64,000 bases of DNA from Anarhynchus alexandrinus (Eukaryota; Chordata; Aves; Charadriiformes; Charadriidae), in NCBI GenBank assembly GCA_008711295.1, contig VUYV01000323.1, positions 7,244-71,243 of the forward strand, read 5' to 3'. The position numbers were made by a program, and so were the translations under genes. Shown here piece after piece: positions 33,903-46,600 of the stretch (the first letter of the stretch is position 1; every line of letters begins with the position of its first letter). The notes below the pieces were generated by a model that searched no databases, had not been told where the DNA came from, and saw only the letters and a program-made list of their open reading frames with translations.

Positions 33903-34003
33903 CGCTTTACTGCTGGTGTACTGTTTGTACAGAACTGAACGGTATAAAAGCCGCGTGTAAATAAGCAACACGAAAGCACCGTTTCCCCCCTTCACTCGAC
34001 CCT
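33903..34003 (-). CDS. candidate 101-bp exon, unknown gene
   Basis: The minus strand shows a superb acceptor (gtttttgccttttgccttcacag) and a donor AAAGCG followed by GTGAGC. The exon enters in phase 1 and exits in phase 0, with 33 open codons starting GRVKGGNGAF and ending YKQYTSSKA. It contains seven or so CpGs, well above the local background, which favours real coding sequence. It joins 28652-28697 in frame. The whole open stretch is longer and reads on beyond both splice sites, so an unspliced chance ORF remains possible. No family recognised. Confidence 0.35.
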
Positions 34004-35047
34004 CTGTGAAGGCAAAAGGCAAAAACCTTGAATGGAAAGAAGATGTCCGCTTTCCACTGTCTTCTTCAATGTAAAAGCTGCAAAATTCATAATTGGACTT
34101 CCTTTTTAAAAAAAAAATCCATATTACACTGTAACAAATATTTAACTTCCCTCCAACACAAAGTGCCTTCAAAAAAGTAGTGAATCAGACCAAACATCTG
34201 TTTAGCTAAATATCTTGCTTCCTACAATAACGTCTAAAGTGTAACCATGGAAAAGTATAAGATTAGGACACACACGTACTAAAGGGCTCCAGAATATTCT
34301 CTCAGCCTCCAGAAACTTGCATTTTAAGGGTTTCTTAAATCAGAAGACAGCATTGGTCCTCCCTGGATTTCCTTTCCAATAATGTGTTCATTTTCCCTCG
34401 AACACATACAAATTTCCCATGCTTATAACGTTCTACAGCAACGGGAAGAACAGTCATCTTCGCTTTGCTCTGAGAGTGGCTTTTGTTGCCCCCTACTTCT
34501 CATGTTGTAGAAAGCACACTAGCATTACCTTTGCAATGTCTCTCATGACTTAGCAGAATTCTATCAGATGTCTCCCTTTTTCCACATTATTTTACTTCTT
34601 TCCAGACTAAAGCGTTCAACTTATTAAGCTGCTTCTGCATGAAAAATAATTGCGCACTCTTCATTGTCCTTCTCACCCTTCTTTAAACCCCTTTCAGCTC
34701 TACTGTCTTCCTTCTGGAGCAGTGGAACGAGACGAGAACTTCACATGTGTGCACGGGGAATTTTAACAGTGACAGAATTTATTCTGCAAGTCACCTTGCT
34801 TTTTTTCACCATCACAGACTAATTAAAAGCAAAAACCTCCAATGACTATTATAGGTATTTTTCCTGATTTTTAATACTTGGCTCAGAGCCAATTACTATA
34901 AATGTAAATTAGGTTTTTGAGGGTTTTTTGTTGCTTTGTTTTGTTTTGTTTTTTATCCTGCTACATCACTTCACATTACCTACACTGACCTTTATCTTTG
35001 CTTTCATTTGACACCTGATGTAACAACATCCTCCTCTAATTCCGCAG
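34004..35047. other. unique DNA, nothing recognised
   Basis: Includes a TTTTG-rich stretch near 34923-34953. No gene or mobile element could be supported. Confidence 0.45.
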
Positions 35048-35124
35048 GGAGACTGAAGACTAGAGCCGACCATGAAATCGGAGGCTCCTGGTTATCTTCC
35101 CATCCCCAGTCACTGCGGAATGAG
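35048..35124 (+). CDS. candidate 77-bp exon, unknown gene
   Basis: On the plus strand the acceptor is cctcctctaattccgcag and the donor is AATGAG followed by GTGAGC. One frame is open with entry phase 1 and exit phase 0 (RLKTRADHEIGG...). It is on the opposite strand from the 33.9-kb candidate. No phase-matched neighbour was found; the next plus-strand candidate at 39258 has a stop in the required frame. Confidence 0.25.
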
Positions 35125-38100
35125 GTGAGCCTGGCTCAGCACCGCTGCAGGGCGTCCTGGAAACTGACTGCTTCATCGCGTCCTGTTGCCTACCTTCCAA
35201 ACCATTCATTTCAGCGTATAAGGACTCTGCTCTCACAGACCATGACAGCCTAGCGGTTTCAGCACTGAAATGTGGTCTCTGAAATGTATCATTATGATTT
35301 TGATATCATTTCAGACTAGAAAATTTTACAATGTTTTTAGTTGGTTCCATTTAAGTGCATTTCCCATTACCAGCAGCATGAACAGGATTTTGCACATCAA
35401 TTGTTCAGCAATAACTACATGACTTTTACTCCAAACAAGCAGGGTAACAAGGCGGCTTATTCCTTGCTCTGCACCTCTGTCTCCAATGCTCAATGCTTCT
35501 CTTGAAGGACAACCTCAGCATACTGCAAACACGGAATTTGAGTACACTCTAACTAGAGAGTGTTCACTCAACCAAAATTTGTTGCAGTTTTAATTTATAC
35601 AGTTACTCTACTTACAGAACTCACATAATTGAACGCTTTACCAAGACGTACTACTGCATGCAGTCATAGCTTATATAGCAATAAAAATATTTATAGCTAT
35701 GCAGCTACAGTTTACCTGTCACCAGAATAAGTTCTAGTTAGGGACAAAAGCAATCTACTGCTAAAGCATGTTTTTTTCTCCTTGTTTTAGGGGACTTTCA
35801 AGTAAAATTTCACTAGTCCTTAGTGATGTCTCCATGTTGTTGTGTTGGGAGTAGGCACTAGCGCAGAGCAGAACAAAGCCAAGCCCACCCCATTGTTTCT
35901 AAGGACCTCGAACCTACAGGCCAGCATTAAGCCTATTCTGAGAACGTTTGTTGGACGCAATCCCCTTGGGATGGTGAGAGGTGACCGCCACATTTCTAGC
36001 ATCTGATCCGATTTACCTACTGAGAAGCTCAGGGAAGGCAACCACTTCATTCAGAGCCTCGTGGCTCTATGTACTGAACAGCTAAACCTTTCCAAGACTG
36101 CTGTGTCTCCAGGGACTTAATTAACTTTAAAATGAAAGAGTGAAATGACAGCTGATGGTAGTGCAGTAGATACACAGAGGTTTTTCCACATCACTGTTTT
36201 AAAATTAGGTGATCAAACTCAGCCTTCCGATTTTTCTGAACTTGGAATCTGGCTCTTTATGTAAAGTCTTTTGAATATGAAAAACCACATACAAATGTCA
36301 CCTGTTATCTGGGCTGGATGGAAGGTGCTATTTTTGGCAGCATTAAATTTTTACAGAACTTCTTTATGTCCAAGATTCCTTAGTATTCATATTGTAGTTA
36401 TGTGTCTGGGTCCTCTGGGAGTCTTGGCCTGAGAACTTTCTGCTGTGGTTTTGTTCAGTATTTGAATTAACATTCAGTTTCTCTTTTTGTGCCACAGAGT
36501 CGTGCCCCCAACCCCCAAGGCTGAAGTTTGGGGTTTTTTACCCCTCTTTGGAGAACTTATTATCTGACGTTAATGCCCTGAGCCTTCAGATTAACCATCC
36601 TGGCATATTTAAAGCCTAAAATTTGAAAACAACCAAATGAGCAATTAAGGTGAAACATGACGCTATCGGAGAATAAATGTTACATCGATGGATCAGCTGG
36701 CAACATTTCAGGAGATATATGGCATTTGTTCTCATCTCCTAGTGGCAGTCAGTGAATCTTATTTTTCTTTTCAAGGGAATAACCATAGGGAATTATTTGC
36801 TAATGCAGATGGCTAAAATATACCAGTCTGAAATTACTCCATGTTTTACACTGCTTACTGTTCTCACTTTTAAGAATTTCAAGGGACAGTTGAATACCAT
36901 GAAATGTGATAGCAATTGCGATAGAAATAAACGCAATACCTTCAGAACAGTGTCTTAAACATCTATGTAACAGATGCTGATCCTTTGCCTTAAAGTTAGA
37001 ATGGATGCATTCAGCATCTGTTACTGAGTCACCATGACAGAGATTAGAACATTACGTTTGTGTTTAGATTATCTGCTATAAATGCATCCGGGTGACTGTC
37101 CTGGGATTAATTTGATGAAGTCTGACATTTGTGTACTATCACCTTATTGTTATCTGGTCCTCACAGGGCTTATTTGGCAATTCCGTAACTACCTCCCCCA
37201 TCCAACTAAAGGAAGGGAAATAAGAAAATGGAAAAGGTCAGACTTCTGCAGTAATCTTCAACATGCACTTAACATTTACATCACAAAAATTAACAGAATA
37301 ACTGTAACTGCAGACCCACAAGACAAAGGACAGAAGCTCTTTTTCCTTTGTGGCGCAAGCACCTTCTCACACAGAATCTGTCACTGATTCTTTTCCCAAC
37401 TGCATGAGATTTATTTCCCATTCTCTTCCGAGATGCCAGCAACCCAGCCTCTAGCTAAAGTTTGCTAAGACAACTGTTTTTGACTTCTCTTGATGAAACT
37501 GTTGCATCACATTCTAAACACTCACTCTTTCCACTGTCAGAAACACTCAGGCAGAGAAACGGCAGTGTGCTGGACTAGATTTGGGGTGCTGGAGATGCAT
37601 ACAGGTTTACAGTGCCATGGCTGCTAAATCACTAGGAAACAAAATGCTGCCAAATTTTCATCCAGCCTTTACTGGGGCACAGTATTAGTCCACATATAAT
37701 TAAATGCAAAGCTTTTCTGACTCTGAGCTATTCAGAGAACAAAATCTTCTTAAAACTACTGGGCCCGAATAGATTGACTGTTACTAGTATTTTCCTTTCT
37801 CACTATGCAGTTCAAACCACTGTTGTCAGTGGGACTATGAGACATTTGTTAGTATGGGTTATTGTAGCTTAATGGAGCTTGCCCTCTAGTGAACTGGAGG
37901 CTCACCTGTCTGCCACGAGTCTGATGACAGTCATGCCATCTATTTCACTGAGGTAAAGCTGGACCCTGAAGTCTGAAAACTGCAGTATTTCGTGTGGTTC
38001 TGAATACATACCAAATATCCTCAGCTTCCAAAAACCACTTTGCAACAGGAGGCATTTGAGCAAGCGCCGAGTTCTCTACGTGTCAGCCAATGCATGCTAC

Positions 38101-39257
38101 TACACCCAGAGCCTCCTTACCGTTGTGGAACTGTGTTTGCATCCACAAACCAAAAACTGCAGCAGAGCGTTGTATGCCTTTAACAGAGCAGGCCAGGGAT
38201 AACTTCTGGCTATTTTAATTACGTTGATTTAATATAGGATTTTTTTATATGTATTGATTTATGGCAGCATGTTGCAAAGTAATTCCAAGAGACAGTCTGA
38301 AAATGTGGTACACGATCACTTACATCAAAAAACATAGTCATTGCATGAAAGGACTGAAAAGAAAAGGACAAAGGCCAGACCTATAAAGGAGGCTGAACTC
38401 CAATGCATAAGCAGTGCTGCTTCATGGAGATCCTCCAACAAAGTAGTGACAAGATTCGGTACTCTCTACATAAATGATGGAGACTGACAGACCTCTATGA
38501 CTTTGACAGAAACCACAAAATAATGGAGAAATTGGAGCAAAATCTCCTATATAATGGCAAAAGAGTATCAGTAGTAGCCCCCAAAAAGACATCAAACACG
38601 TGATAGGGTACTAAATACAATCTTTTTCATGTAGCATCTTTAAGTCAACACCTACAGTTGTCTAGGACAGGCAAACTCAGGCCAAGGCAACAGAAGTTGA
38701 GGCTTATGTCATAGGATCACGCTAAAATTTAAGTAAGAAGCAACAGCTTGCTTTTGTGTTATCTGGGAGCTAATGTGAAGGTACTGATTTAGTTTTCAAA
38801 CATCCTCGCTGAAATACACTCAATGCTAAATTGAGAAGTGTCCTTGAAAACCTCAGAAGTGAGGAAATGAGTGGGAGTGAACAGTGCCTCCCTTTTGACA
38901 TCTAGGTTCCTGGAAGCTTTTCTGAAATGATGACAGTTAGGTAATGAGATGCAACCACTTACAAGGTGTTACCTATTGTAAGGGAAAACTATGGAGAACC
39001 ACATCTTGCTTTAAAAAGCTTCCGATTCTACTAATTTACTCAGAGATGGCAGCTTGAAAGAAAAGTCTTCTGAAAGTGCCTGCTGTAGAGCACAGCATGA
39101 GAAATACATGCAGAGCTCTAACTTCTAATATAAACACATTTTAATCTAAAGCTGTTTGAAAAGTTAGACAAATGCTTCAATTTAGCACATCTCTATCTCA
39201 GTACAAAAGAATGCTAGAAAGCTCGCAGGAGATATCACAGGAACCTCTTCTCCTCAG
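35125..39257. other. unique AT-rich DNA, nothing recognised
   Basis: About 4 kb without a recognisable repeat, exon or regulatory element. Confidence 0.5.
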
Positions 39258-39347
39258 AGGAACTGCAGAAAGTCACACCGGACAACTCTCCGAAAGGAAA
39301 GTGTTGGAAGCCCTCTTTGCAGCAGGTGAAGGAAAACGCTCGTTTAG
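39258..39347 (+). CDS. candidate 90-bp exon, unknown gene
   Basis: Plus-strand acceptor aacctcttctcctcag and donor GTTTAG followed by GTAAGG. Two frames are open end to end: one (phase 1 to 1) reads ELQKVTPDNSPKGK..., the other (phase 2 to 2) reads GTAESHTGQLSERK.... The third contains a stop. Both look protein-like and I cannot choose between them. Length is a multiple of three, so inclusion or skipping would keep frame. Confidence 0.28.
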
Positions 39348-42300
39348 GTAAGGAATCCATCCCAGATCTGACACAAGCTCTAGCATGATAAAAGAAGGCA
39401 TAAGACAAGTTGCCTATGAAAGTGTTTGAAATGTCAGCCAAATCCCTTTTTCACATTGCATGAGCTACAAACAGAAATGGGCAACGTCCAGTTTTGCAAA
39501 GTGATACATTTTGACTGTGACGGTGCCATAGTGAACATTTCACTTTAGCGTCAGCTTTGTAAAACTTAAAATCTGAATTATCTGCCTTTACTCTTTCTTT
39601 TCTGTAATAGTTTCCAGCGTGGCATAATGGCTTTAACAATCAACATAACCCACTGCTTTCTAGGGGCACTAATTATCATTTACTTCTGCAGTTTTATAAT
39701 GCAAACCAGTTAAAAATCTGAGGAAAAAAAAGTAGCTTATGAAGTCCACAACAAGAATAAGTTTTAATATAATGCATTAGTTCTCATCTGATTCTAGTGA
39801 GGACAATATGATTCCAGGAATGTGTTTGGTCCCAAAGTTTCAATGTCACTGAAATCCTAATCTTTAGAAAACACTGGAAGATGAACTTTGACTGTATAGA
39901 CCTTTAAATAAAAATAGCATTTTTACTAATGTATTCTTCCCAAGTGCCTACTTCTTCCTAGTATGTTTCCCATCCTAATACTGTATGTTTTTGCAGCTGG
40001 CAATTGACACTGCCAATGAGTCTTTATGTTCAATGTTATTTAATATATTCCCATCAGAAAGCTATTTTTGCTATTCAATTTCAGTGTCTTCTTGAAGTGT
40101 CTTGCATGTAATGTTCATATTTTAATTTGCATTTTTTCCCATAGGATAAGTAAATAAAGATTCAAACAACAATATTGAAAGAATTCAGGCTTGTTTGCTG
40201 AGAGAATTTTATAGAATAGAAAACCGCTTTGTTTTACCAAAAACAAAGGAAAAAATGCACTTTATGCTTCAGACAGCTATACTGGAGACAACCGATACAG
40301 CACCATCATAATGGGACATTTGCATTTAATTTTATAGGTATAGCAAAATAACATACCCAGTTATCATTATAAATGGTAGGATGAAAAGTTCTCAAAATAG
40401 TGTCCCAACCTACAGAACAATCTCTTAAACAGCTCAACTGTCCCTTCAAGAAGCAGTCTGTGTGGATCTGTGTGCATGTGCCATTTTTCCATGAAACTGG
40501 CATTTCCAGGCCTAGCATTACGTGCTTGGCTAAACCCACGCCACCCAGTTTTCCCACAATGTTTCAGCAGCACGCTTGCGAGGAATCATACGTCACGCAG
40601 TCCTATGTTCTGCTGTCATGTTGCAGGGTGATGCAGTGGGAACCTTCAGGCTCGCATCCAGAGGAAACACCATCCTGTTCTTGGGCTCAGGACCGCTCTT
40701 TGTGCCAAGGGCATTTGAGTCCAGTGCTCTCAAAACCCCTTCTAGATTTTCAAACATACAAAACTCAGAACACCTAGCAAGACGGAATCAGTTCCACCTG
40801 AGAGTACTGCAGTGTCATCGACTACAAATGGTTCTTTCATTTACACTTCACATATATTTTGCTCACGAGACTGTAATTGGCATTTTGTCGGTATTGCTCA
40901 CAAAGCTCACAATAGCATTGGGTTAATTTACAGTGTTTGAAGAGTAGATATAACTCACATATGTTTGCTCAGGACATATCTGCCATTGCCGCATTACAGT
41001 AAGATGTAAATTTCCTTTCTGCTACAGTCTACTAAATAAGCATACTCTGTCCCTTCCCCTGGACTGAGAAAATTTTTATTCACACACAACCAGTATAAAA
41101 ATACTGTGACCTCTTTAACAATCTTCAAACCAATACTTTCTGCTGAATTGGAAAAATAATCTTATGTGGCTACAGAAATAATGTTTGTGTTTTATCAGTG
41201 TTGTTCCCGCCAAAGGCTGGATTATCTGTTTCACATCCATTTAAACACAGGAAGGTTATAACAGGGCAGACAGCAATCTGGACTTTATTGGCTGGGAAAA
41301 CTGACCTCATAAATCTGATTTGATACATCTGTCCTTTCGGCTGTCTGCATATATGCCCATGCATCCCGTTGGCCATGTGCCTGCTCAGTGGTAGATCAGC
41401 TTCTGTGGCTACTGCACAGAGGATTTTCCATCTCCCCCTCTCTGCTACAAAAATAAATACATTGAAAGAAGTGCAGAAGGGAAGACATGTTTATGGTTGC
41501 TCGTAGGTGCTGAAAAGAGACAACGTACTGTTGTGATGAACAGTCAGGAAACTACCTAGAGCAATGTTGATTATGTCTATCCATCAATTTCTGTAAGCAG
41601 ACACTGACATGACTCCCATTGGAATACTTTCCGAGTACACAGGAGAGTCTGAGAATGGAGTACGTCACTACCCAATGTTGCAGACCATCTCACATCCCAA
41701 ATGCCTTACAGCTCCCACTCCAACAGCGAGAGATTGGTATCTATCGCTTGAACCCAGTTAAAAATACCAAACTTCCAAAGAGACCAAGTTTCAAGTAGGG
41801 AACAAAGGATCAGAACTGGCACTGTATAACTACAAAGTAGGTGTTATGATGTAACAGTTATTCCAGGTACATGAATGTGCTGAACTGCATTTACTAGAGT
41901 GAAACGTTTCAGTTTGTTTATCACCAAAGACACACGAAGTCTGTTGCTGTGCAGCACAGTGCACAATAGTGAGTTTTTTGAACGGAGTCACCAACAATTC
42001 CTTTTTCCTCCAGTGTTGTGGCCATTCCATGCTTTAGGACTATCTATACAGGCTTACACAATTTGTTTTCCATTAGTAAACCAATCTAATATAATCAGTG
42101 AATACCAAAGAAAAAAAAAAAAAAAACGAAGACGGCCAATCTATTTAAATAAAAGTCCCTATACCAATAGGCAGTTTTTAAAACTGCTCACACTCTACCT
42201 AGAAAAGTGACACTGTATGATGGAAGCAGGAACAAATTAAAGATTAAATATTATCACTTTAGAATGTTTCTCTCCTGCCTTAGATTTTCTTTTTTGATGG

Positions 42301-43483
42301 ACACACAGGTAATTTCATGACTGACAACATTTCTGTTTCAAATGTCTGACTTAGTTGCTAGATGCATATAACAGCAGGAAAATATATCCCTAAGAAGCCT
42401 GGCATCTGTACGGTTTTATGCATGTTTCAGGCACTGTTGTTTAACTTCATAGCGGGAGAGTAGAGGATTAAAAAACAGATTAGCCTCCACACTATAGATG
42501 GATTTGGCAGTCCAGCTGCTTAGAGGGAAAGCAAAGAACAGGCTCATGCTATTGATCCAATTTTCTGCTATGTGCTAAGAGGACGCAGCAGTTTGATCTG
42601 ATTTTACAATTACTCCACTTCCCAACAGCTCTTCTAGTAGTGCAGGATAAGATAAGAAGATCATGGGAACAGCAGCTGATAGAATAATCCACCCATTGAT
42701 TTCTCCTCCCTGCTTACACCCTGTGTTTTAATTGAATTTTGTGGTTTAGCATTGGTTTCAGCCTGTGCTTTTAGAGTCAACTAGAGTACAAAGTAAAGCA
42801 ATGGGAAAAATCAAATTCTTGAATTTTGTCCAAATGGAATTGGACAAAAATAGACTGAAAGATTCTCATTGCAAATTTGACTCTGGAATGAAGGTTGTGT
42901 TTGGGGTTTTTTTTGTTCTGGTTTGGGTTTTTTTCCTTTTCACTCAGCTCTTCCTTGCAATATGGGCAATGTGAAAAGGAGAATGCTGGGAAAGAGAAAT
43001 TTTCTCGTTCCCAGCAAGCAGGTTAAAACATTAAAAGAGCTGGAGGTTTTGAAGAACTCACTTTTGACACAGAAGTCACAGAAGAAACTTAGCAGAGTGG
43101 GACAAGTTGCCGTCAGTCACCTCTTACATAAATACTTTCTTTGCCAGTCATGCTAGAACTTGGTTTGCAGACTCTCATCAATGCACTATGTAAATGCTAA
43201 TAATTTAAATGCTGGACATCTAAAGGCATTACAATGTTAAATATAATTCTAAAAGAAAGGGAGACATCTACAAATAGAGATGAACAGTTCTCTTCCACTC
43301 CAGCACCGAGCAGAGTCTTTATATGCCCTGCCTTCCCCACGCTTAAGTCAGTGATATCAGTCAGCTTATCAGTCAAGTGATAGTGTTTTCCACCACCCTG
43401 AGAACATGGCAGTGCATCACTCTTTTTTTTTCTGCTTTACCTGGAGAATGCCTTTAAGAATCTAGGAGCGCAGATTTACAAAC
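39348..43483. other. unique AT-rich DNA, nothing recognised
   Basis: A 16-base A-run lies at 42111-42126. No CR1 or LTR was found in these 4 kb. Confidence 0.5.
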
Positions 43484-43663
43484 ATGGATGATGATTTTTT
43501 TGATGATTTACTAACAACCAAGACCATGGATGATAAGCTCCAATTCCGTATCTCCCTATTCTCCAGTGTCCCACACAAAGCGCAGGTAACTAATGCCCTT
43601 TCCACGGTGCTGTATACTTTTTCAAAAGTTCAAGTGGCTGAGGAACTGACAGGCCATATGTAA
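43484..43663 (+). CDS. small acidic-start ORF, 59 codons, unknown
   Basis: An ATG in an ideal context (A at -3, G at +4) opens 59 codons ending in TAA. The first ten residues are MDDDFFDDLL, strikingly acidic and hydrophobic, and resemble a short transactivation-like or binding motif, though that is only appearance. After codon 34 there is a good donor (GCGCAG followed by GTAACT), so the ATG could also start a first coding exon that is spliced. It lies in AT-rich DNA without CpG enrichment. I do not recognise it and cannot exclude chance. Confidence 0.22.
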   Translation: MDDDFFDDLLTTKTMDDKLQFRISLFSSVPHKAQVTNALSTVLYTFSKVQVAEELTGHM

Positions 43664-46600
43664 ACAGAAAATACATGATTAAAAAAAGGTGCGCACACAA
43701 CTTTTCACTCTGACCACAAGGTTGTACAATGACTCAGGGCCCACTAAAGAGCTGCGTGCATAAAATCAAGATTAGAGCTGAAGGATAAGGGAGGCACTCT
43801 TTGACTATCCTGTAAGTTACTCAGGACCTCCAGAACTCCTTAGTAGCTGTTCTTTATAGGAAAACATTAAGCATATGTATTATGTGAGGTTTGTAAGTTT
43901 GAGTTCTGCTCCTAATATAGTAACACACATAATTCCAAGGTTAATTTCCAAGCAGAATTACTTTACCCATCTGACAGCTTGCATTTGGAATGATACAAAT
44001 TTTGGAGAGGCTTATGGAATGACAAATGCAACGTAAAAGTGTATTTGCATGTCCTGAGGAGAACAGTAAGAAGAGGAAAGCCCAAAATACCAACTCTCCC
44101 TTCTTGCATAATGAAGAATAGTTTTAAGACATAATGCGGTTCAGCATTTCAAAAGAATCACAGCATAGCAAGGAGAATGGTGCCAAGAAACATAGCAGAA
44201 CGGCAGGAACTCATGTAGCGCCAAGCCTTTAAGAATACAGATCTTGGATATTCATGCAGAAGCCAGGCATGATGCTACCCACAAGGCAGCCACACGTCCA
44301 TGTCTAGTTACCGACTACACTGCATGGTCTTTCAGATTACAAGAATGAAGACAAAATGAGGCAAGAGCCTTCAGTGATACTGATTATCTGCACATTTTTC
44401 TCAACAGCAATCAGGACGGACAATCAAAACTCCTTTTTATGGCAATGACTGCTCTATTCTTATCTTCTTCGTGTTTGGAAAGAGGATATGACATGTGCAT
44501 TGCGTTAAGGAAAGGAGGAATAAGATCAACATCCAGGTTAGAACCAGTAACTGTCTCTCGTTTGGGGATCATCTGGTCTAAGTGGGGTTCCTCCTGCCAT
44601 CCAAAGAGGGCCCACATGAGTTTCACAACAGGCTCAAGATGAGCTAGCCAAAACACGTGCCTTCTCCCACCGCTTCCAGAACAACATTCTCATTGAAACA
44701 CTCTGTACTTCATCAGACCTGTGGCAGTGCCAGCAAGGTAATTAAACCGTTGATTCCAGGTATAAGATACTGTGCAAATCTCGTAGTGGTAATATATCCA
44801 CTTCATCTGTAGTCTCCAATTCTTCAATAGCACGCAGAGTAAGTTTTTGTTTGCTGAGCACTACATGACCACATTATATAAGGCTGCTGCAAGCAATATC
44901 AAAACATATTAAAAGTTTAACTAAGACAATGTGTTTCAGAAGAATTTGCTTTCTTTGGAGCTGGAATGTCCCCATAAAAAGGCATGAACTGCACTAGACT
45001 GAGCTGTCCAATGATCTGCAAACGCTGCACGTTGTGTCCTGGAGTAAACCCTGCTTTCTTCAAACCCAAATTGGTTTGGATTCCTCCTGTGCATGCAGAG
45101 GGCATTTTCAACTAATGCTACAGCTGCATGTCTTAAGCCTGCAGTTTGATTTGTATGGCCGACTTTCACAGATGTGCTTTCACTTTATAGTATTGCAAGT
45201 CTACCGGTATCCCTGGGAGGGTGTGAAAGTGTCCCTGAAAAGCATAGCTGTTCCTGTTTTCAAGGCCTGACCGTGATTTGGCCAAAAAAAATGGGGTTTT
45301 TTCCCCCAAAATTCTCCCTATTCCTGCTAGTCCGCTGAAAATACTATTATTTATGTAAATCTGTGCAGCACACAAAACTGTAATTCAGCACATGCACATG
45401 TTTAATTTCTCCCTGCGCCAACATAGACTCATGGTTACTACCAGCCTTCTGCTTCCCCTGAGTGCCTCTATCCCCATCTCACCTCGCCTCTCACTACGAC
45501 TTCAGCTCATCTTCTGCAGTGTTCCACATCTCTACGACAGCTGTTTCACTATTTCTCCTTAAAGCTTTGTATTCCCCACTCTGCTGGACCTCCCCGTTAA
45601 TACTTGTGGTGCCACAGTAGCACACAAGGCAAGAAAGTCCAGGACACATAAAAATGAGTCAGTTGGGAGCTCCACTTCGCTGCTGATAAAGGGTGAGGGA
45701 TTTTAACTTTGCAGACTCTGAGAAGATTTACCCAGCAACACAGAGGTGACAACCACAGTGAAGACGAGACAATGTCTGTATTATTGAAAGAAAAACCTGG
45801 TGCCTGAGTGTGAAAGTCCTACCAGGGGTTGACTCTATGCCTAGTCTTCCTCATAGCAAAACTGAAACGCTGCGCCTTCATTCAGTTTTCAACTTAGAAT
45901 ACTTCTTACACAGAGAACTATGCCTTTTACTGCAGAACAACTTAACATACATAAGCACTCCCACGCTGGCTCAGTCCAAAGGTAGTTCTGGCCTGGAGCT
46001 CTGTCTCCAACAGTGTCCAGAAGATGTGTAGAAAACAAGTGCTAGAAACAGGGCAAGTGCAGAGCAACTCACTCTTTGATATACCCTCCCAGTTTACTGC
46101 CTTTTTTAGTAGCAAAGACAAGTTGTAACATTGGCAGGAAGTCCCAGCTTTTTACACTTTCACCAGTTCTATTGTTGTTACACAATGCAGAGCTCAGGTC
46201 CTGGAAGACAAGTATGATATGAAATACTCTCAGAGCACTGCTTTAAATGCCATCATTTGCACTTCTTTTCAGCCTTCCCCCAAAGCTTCTTTAAGATTTA
46301 TCACTAAAGACAAGAAGATGCCGGACACAGGGATGGTGAAGAGCAAGTATATCCTTTGAGTCTTCTCGTGCCAGGGCAGGGTCTCTCCAACTGATACGTT
46401 CTTTAAGCTATTTTAAAATGTCCCACCCTCAATAGTTAAATGCATCTCACTCCGAGTGTGATGTTAAGCCTATGTTCCTAATTTCAGAGCAGGACTTCCT
46501 ACTACACCCTTTGTACCTCCCCCAGGTAGTACTGAAGGGACCAGAGCTGAGCGCGGAAGCCGGGGTCAGGCACAGCCAGACACTGACATTTTTCCTTTGT

